A DNA stretch of 64,000 bases from an uncultured Chloracidobacterium sp. (GTDB taxonomy: Bacteria; Acidobacteriota; Blastocatellia; Pyrinomonadales; Pyrinomonadaceae). Within the stretch, counting starts at the first letter, position 1. Every line of letters begins with the position of its first letter. The stretch lies in assembly GCA_936914845.1 (NCBI GenBank), contig CAKZGE010000008.1, positions 137,470-201,469 on the forward strand. The letters are read 5' to 3'. Below, piece after piece: positions 61,084 through 64,000 of this stretch. The position numbers were made by a program, and so were the translations under genes. The notes under the pieces were generated by a model. The model did no database searches, was not told where the DNA came from, and saw nothing but the letters and a program-made list of their open reading frames with translations.

Positions 61084-61494
61084 GTGACCCAATTGATCGA
61101 ATTTAAATTACCAAGCCGCATTAATGCTGTTGACGAAGCCGCGGTCCGCGCCGAAAGATTTGTGCGCGAAAATGGCTATGGCGATGATTTCGTTTCCGCC
61201 GTCGATCTGGCCGTTCGCGAATCAGTGGCCAACGCCGTAAAGCACGGCAATCTTTTTGATGAAGAAAAATTCGTCGAGCTGACCTTCGCCGGCATTCAGG
61301 ACGGTATTGAGATCACCGTCCGCGATTTCGGCAGCGGTTTCGACCCCGAAAACATCCCTGATCCGACCGACCCGTCCAACCTTTTAAAAGCCTCCGGCCG
61401 CGGAATTCTTTTTATGCGATCCTTTATGGATGAGGTTGAATGGTTCAACCACGAGGCCGGCGGAATGGTCGTGCGAATGGTAAAAACGCAATAG
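61084..61494 (+). CDS. RsbW-like anti-sigma-factor serine kinase
   Basis: 136 aa, GTG start. A HATPase fold of the RsbW/SpoIIAB type: the N-box region AVDLAVRESVANAVKHGN, the G1 DFGSGFDPE block and the G2 SGRGILFMRSFMDEVEW. Such kinases phosphorylate STAS antagonists and hold sigma factors or other targets. A STAS gene follows 110 bases downstream, which fits a partner-switch pair. The target is not in the window. Confidence 0.88.
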   Translation: MTQLIEFKLPSRINAVDEAAVRAERFVRENGYGDDFVSAVDLAVRESVANAVKHGNLFDEEKFVELTFAGIQDGIEITVRDFGSGFDPENIPDPTDPSNLLKASGRGILFMRSFMDEVEWFNHEAGGMVVRMVKTQ

Positions 61495-61528
61495 ACGTTA
61501 CGCTTATTCGTTTTTTTTATTTTGATTC

Positions 61529-61557
61529 TTGGACTTTTTTAGACCTAATGGTCTAAA
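61529..61557 (+). promoter_or_regulatory. Promoter of the STAS gene with overlapping dyad
   Basis: TTGGAC (61529) and TCTAAA (61552) with a 17-base spacer. TTTAGACC (61538) and GGTCTAAA (61550) form a dyad across the spacer and -10, a possible operator or weak terminator of the upstream gene. Confidence 0.4.
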
Positions 61558-61604
61558 ATCTGCTTTTCAATACTTTTATTTTTAGCAAATCTTAGGAGAG
61601 GAAA

Positions 61605-61952
61605 ATGGCTGATATCACAATTTCTGAACGCCAAGCTGGCGACGTAACTATTCTTGATCTGGATGGAAAGGTAACTATCGGCGAAGGAAGCGTCGAGCTG
61701 CGTTCTGCCATCCGTCGCCTGCTCGGCGAAGGCAAAACAAAGATCCTTTTGAACCTTGCCGGCGTCGGATACATTGATTCAAGCGGTATCGGCGAACTTG
61801 TTTCAAGCTTTACAGCTGTTAACAAAGAGGGCGGCACCCTTAAGCTTTTAAGCCTTACGCAAAAGATCCAAGACCTTTTGGCGATCACCAAGCTGCTGAC
61901 CGTCTTTGATGTTTACGACGCCGAAGCCGACGCTCTGGCCAGCTTTAATTAA
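61605..61952 (+). CDS. STAS-domain anti-sigma-factor antagonist
   Basis: 115 aa with an AGGAGAGG Shine-Dalgarno. A single STAS domain: VTILDLDGKVTIGEGSVELR, then ILLNLAGVGYIDSSGIGELVSS, whose DSSG Ser is the usual phosphorylation site. It matches SpoIIAA/RsbV proteins and is the likely substrate of the kinase encoded just upstream. An intrinsic terminator follows. Confidence 0.92.
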   Translation: MADITISERQAGDVTILDLDGKVTIGEGSVELRSAIRRLLGEGKTKILLNLAGVGYIDSSGIGELVSSFTAVNKEGGTLKLLSLTQKIQDLLAITKLLTVFDVYDAEADALASFN

Positions 61953-61979
61953 GCTGCCGATCACAGTTTTTAGACCCCG

Positions 61980-62023
61980 AAGGATAAAGGTGCCGAACGT
62001 GCCTTTATCCTTTGTTCGTTTTT
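61980..62023 (+). terminator. Terminator after the STAS gene
   Basis: AAGGATAAAGG pairs with CCTTTATCCTT around a TGCCGAACGTG loop, then GTTCGTTTTTAT. Confidence 0.8.
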
Positions 62024-62110
62024 ATAAAAACATGCATCTATCTTCCGGCTTCAAACATCTTTAACAAAAGCCTTAGAATAAAATTCGCCGCATCGGGCGA
62101 GGTCATTTTT

Positions 62111-63931
62111 ATGTTCGTTAACCGTTCTTTGCTTTTTGCAATATTCGCACTTTTTCTTTCCGCTTCCGTCATGGCCCAACAGCCGACGCCTGCTCCGGCC
62201 CAAACACCTCGCCCGGCCGGCTTCGACCTTTCCAATTACGGTGTTCGCATCGCACCCGACAAGCGTGTGATGATCGTATTGGCAACCGTTGACGCAGCCC
62301 GCACTCTTGATGCCAATGGCCAGCCTGTGCCCGTTTTGAATGTGCCGCTTTCGCCCGAAGGCATAAAGTTCCGCGAACAGCTCGCAAGCGATCTCGCCGG
62401 CCTTAATCCGGACCTCCGTTCGCGCATCACACAATTTATCGTTCAATATAAAAAGCGCAATCCTAATAAGTCCGACGCCGAATTGGTAGCCCCTTTCATA
62501 TCAATGGCTTATGCATTGACTCCGGCTCCGGAGCTGGCTGACCCGATCGTTACCAGCGATCTGCCCGGCCCTTTGCTTGATGTGCTCGATTTTGCGCCGC
62601 TTGTTCGCGATTTTTACCGTCGCTCAAGTTTTAGCGGCAACCTTGCCGAATATTTGAAGATCTATGACCTGTCTTCGGAAAAAACGCTTCGGCCCACCGC
62701 CGGTGAAATGGTCCGCGAATTGCTCGATTACCTCCATACACGCCCGGCTCTGTATTTTACCGAACGCGTAAAGGTTGAGGCCCAAAGATCGAAACGCACC
62801 ACGCTGAAAAATGTCGAAAGTCGTTCTCGCGAACGTAGTTTTTACATTGTTCCCGAAATGCTGGCTCCGGTTGGAACCATCAATTTCCTCAATGTAAAAG
62901 ACGATTATTATGTCGTGATCCCGCCGAATACGGACCTCACCTTTTCGGATGTTCGCCGGGCATATCTTCAATTCGTCATCGACCCCATCGTTCTTGAACA
63001 TCAAAAAGAGGTTGCTGCGATAAGAGATTCCGTTAAACAACTTTTGGACGAAAAACGCAAAACGGACCCGACCGTGTCGCCTGATGTCTATCTGACCATC
63101 TCGCGTTCCTTGGTCGCGGCTGCCGATGCCCGGCAAACCGAAGAAGAACGCGTTCGCATCGCCACCGCTCAAGCCCGAGAAAAGATCTTGACGCTAAAGA
63201 CCGATGCCGAAAAACGTTCGTTCGCCGCCGAACTCGAAAATTTCAAAAAAGAACAAGCTGATGAAACCATCCTTCGGCTTTCCGAAGATCATGACAAAGG
63301 CGCCGTAATGGTGTTTTATTTCGCCGACCAGCTTAAGGGTTTGGAAGAAGCCCAATTCGACATCGCCGCTTCGATGCGTGAAATGCTTCTTTCCTTTGCC
63401 CCGGCCAAGGAAACTGACCGTTACGCCTCGTACGCCGAAGCCCGCGATCGAGCTAAAGCAGCTCGCGAAAAACGCAGCCGCAGTGGCGAGACCGTGAAAT
63501 TCGCCGTCGATAACCCTGTCGTTGACGGTCTTTTGAAGATCAAAACTTCGGTCGATGCTAAGCAATTTCCGCAGGCCGAATCAGATCTTAAGGCATTGCT
63601 CGAAAAACATCCCGGCGAACCGCGTATCTACTATAATATCGGCCGTGTCGCTAGTCTTCAGGCAGAATCCCTCGAAGATGCCGATGCTCAACAAGCAAAA
63701 TTGATCGAAGCGAAAGTTGCGTATGAAAACGTTCTGCGCATTGCCTCCAAACAGCGTGTTGACCCGGCATTGCTCTCCCTTTCGTATGTAGCGTTGGCTA
63801 AGATCTACGAATTTTACGATGAAGACGGCATGGCCGTTGCCCTGTACGACAAAGCGATCGAATTAACGAACATCGCCGGCGGAGCCTACAATGAAGCGAT
63901 CGCCGGCAAACAGCGCCTGATCCAAAAATGA
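62111..63931 (+). CDS. Secreted protein of unknown function with C-terminal TPR-like repeats
   Basis: 606 aa from the ATG at 62111 (MFVNRSLLFAIFALFLSASVMAQ is a signal peptide); the frame runs farther upstream but has no Shine-Dalgarno there. A Pro/Ala linker to about 45 leads to a domain with SNYGVRIAPDKRVMIVLATVDAA and a middle helical region (about 360-480) rich in charged residues. The last 100 residues (YYNIGRVASLQAESLEDADAQ, then YVALAKIYEFYDEDGMAVALYD) look like TPRs. Family not recognised; an extracytoplasmic scaffold is likely. Its stop overlaps an ATG of a transposase fragment. Confidence 0.72.
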   Translation: MFVNRSLLFAIFALFLSASVMAQQPTPAPAQTPRPAGFDLSNYGVRIAPDKRVMIVLATVDAARTLDANGQPVPVLNVPLSPEGIKFREQLASDLAGLNPDLRSRITQFIVQYKKRNPNKSDAELVAPFISMAYALTPAPELADPIVTSDLPGPLLDVLDFAPLVRDFYRRSSFSGNLAEYLKIYDLSSEKTLRPTAGEMVRELLDYLHTRPALYFTERVKVEAQRSKRTTLKNVESRSRERSFYIVPEMLAPVGTINFLNVKDDYYVVIPPNTDLTFSDVRRAYLQFVIDPIVLEHQKEVAAIRDSVKQLLDEKRKTDPTVSPDVYLTISRSLVAAADARQTEEERVRIATAQAREKILTLKTDAEKRSFAAELENFKKEQADETILRLSEDHDKGAVMVFYFADQLKGLEEAQFDIAASMREMLLSFAPAKETDRYASYAEARDRAKAAREKRSRSGETVKFAVDNPVVDGLLKIKTSVDAKQFPQAESDLKALLEKHPGEPRIYYNIGRVASLQAESLEDADAQQAKLIEAKVAYENVLRIASKQRVDPALLSLSYVALAKIYEFYDEDGMAVALYDKAIELTNIAGGAYNEAIAGKQRLIQK

Positions 63932-64000
63932 CGCCGGTGCCGGCCCAAACTAACAAGACCTGGTCGGCGGATTTTATGTCGGATGCACTCGCCGACGGAC
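63928..64000 (+). mobile_element. IS3-family transposase (OrfB integrase) fragment, cut by window end
   Basis: The frame from 63928 reads MTPVPAQTNKTWSADFMSD followed by ALADG. NKTWSADFMSDALADGR-type sequence is the start of the DDE integrase core of IS3-family OrfB, with the first catalytic Asp in the SADF block. In a whole OrfB about 90 residues precede this point, but here they are missing: the codons before it belong to the end of the secreted TPR protein gene. It is therefore a 5'-truncated transposase joined to a resident gene. The rest lies beyond the window. Confidence 0.7.

Overview
The window is an ordinary, densely coded bacterial chromosome segment with about 60 genes on both strands, many in overlapping operons. 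The gene set fits a Gram-negative, aerobic heterotroph: lipoproteins with clear lipoboxes, apolipoprotein N-acyltransferase, a periplasmic SurA-like foldase, TonB-type C-terminal domains, and a fused E2/E1 2-oxoglutarate dehydrogenase. The N-terminal Cys4-type ribbon on FtsK, the fused Kgd and the many TPR and partner-switch proteins suggest Acidobacteriota, probably Blastocatellia. That placement is inference from gene style; no rRNA lies in the window.

Layout. 1-3.4 kb: end of an acyl-CoA dehydrogenase, then a coupled DoxX-like/DUF2071/methyltransferase/membrane-protein cluster. 3.5-10.7 kb (minus): CapA-like lipoprotein, Kgd, a secreted protein, an enlarged NusB and lumazine synthase. 10.8-16.6 kb: RDD protein, sugar-nucleotide epimerase, two VOC proteins, DUF4256, alanine dehydrogenase, pirin. 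16.7-21 kb is the most accessory-looking part: typA, an MNT/HEPN toxin-antitoxin module whose HEPN gene carries stop codons, a second copy of the 3' end of typA, a second toxin-antitoxin pair, then a cyclic-di-AMP (ydaO-yuaA) riboswitch controlling one small unknown gene. 21-30 kb: TonB-C protein, YqeY, SurA-like PPIase, dienelactone hydrolase, a metallopeptidase/SH3 lipoprotein/Smr operon, purH. 30.4-42 kb (minus): ComEC and ComEA, then lnt-prfB-unknown-ftsK, a TPR protein and tRNA-Glu. 42-51 kb: mfd, lysS, a DUF1990 protein, a palindrome-rich spacer, polA. 51-57 kb: tRNA-Ala, an EEP-family hydrolase, ATP-grasp and DoxX genes, a site-2 protease, a DUF4160/DUF2442 pair, trpS. 58-64 kb: BON/LysM proteins, aroA-aroK, an RsbW-like kinase and STAS protein, a secreted TPR protein, and the start of an IS3-family transposase fragment at the edge.

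Most genes are housekeeping (translation: lysS, trpS, prfB, typA; replication and repair: polA, mfd, ftsK; biosynthesis: purH, aroA, aroK, ribH; TCA cycle: kgd). The best leads for new biology are the riboswitch with its orphan small protein, the typA-flanked toxin-antitoxin island, NusB with a large insertion, FtsK with a zinc-ribbon-like head, PolA with an eroded proofreading site, and an intergenic transcript candidate after purH. prfB carries the classical +1 programmed frameshift, so its true start lies upstream of the plain open frame.
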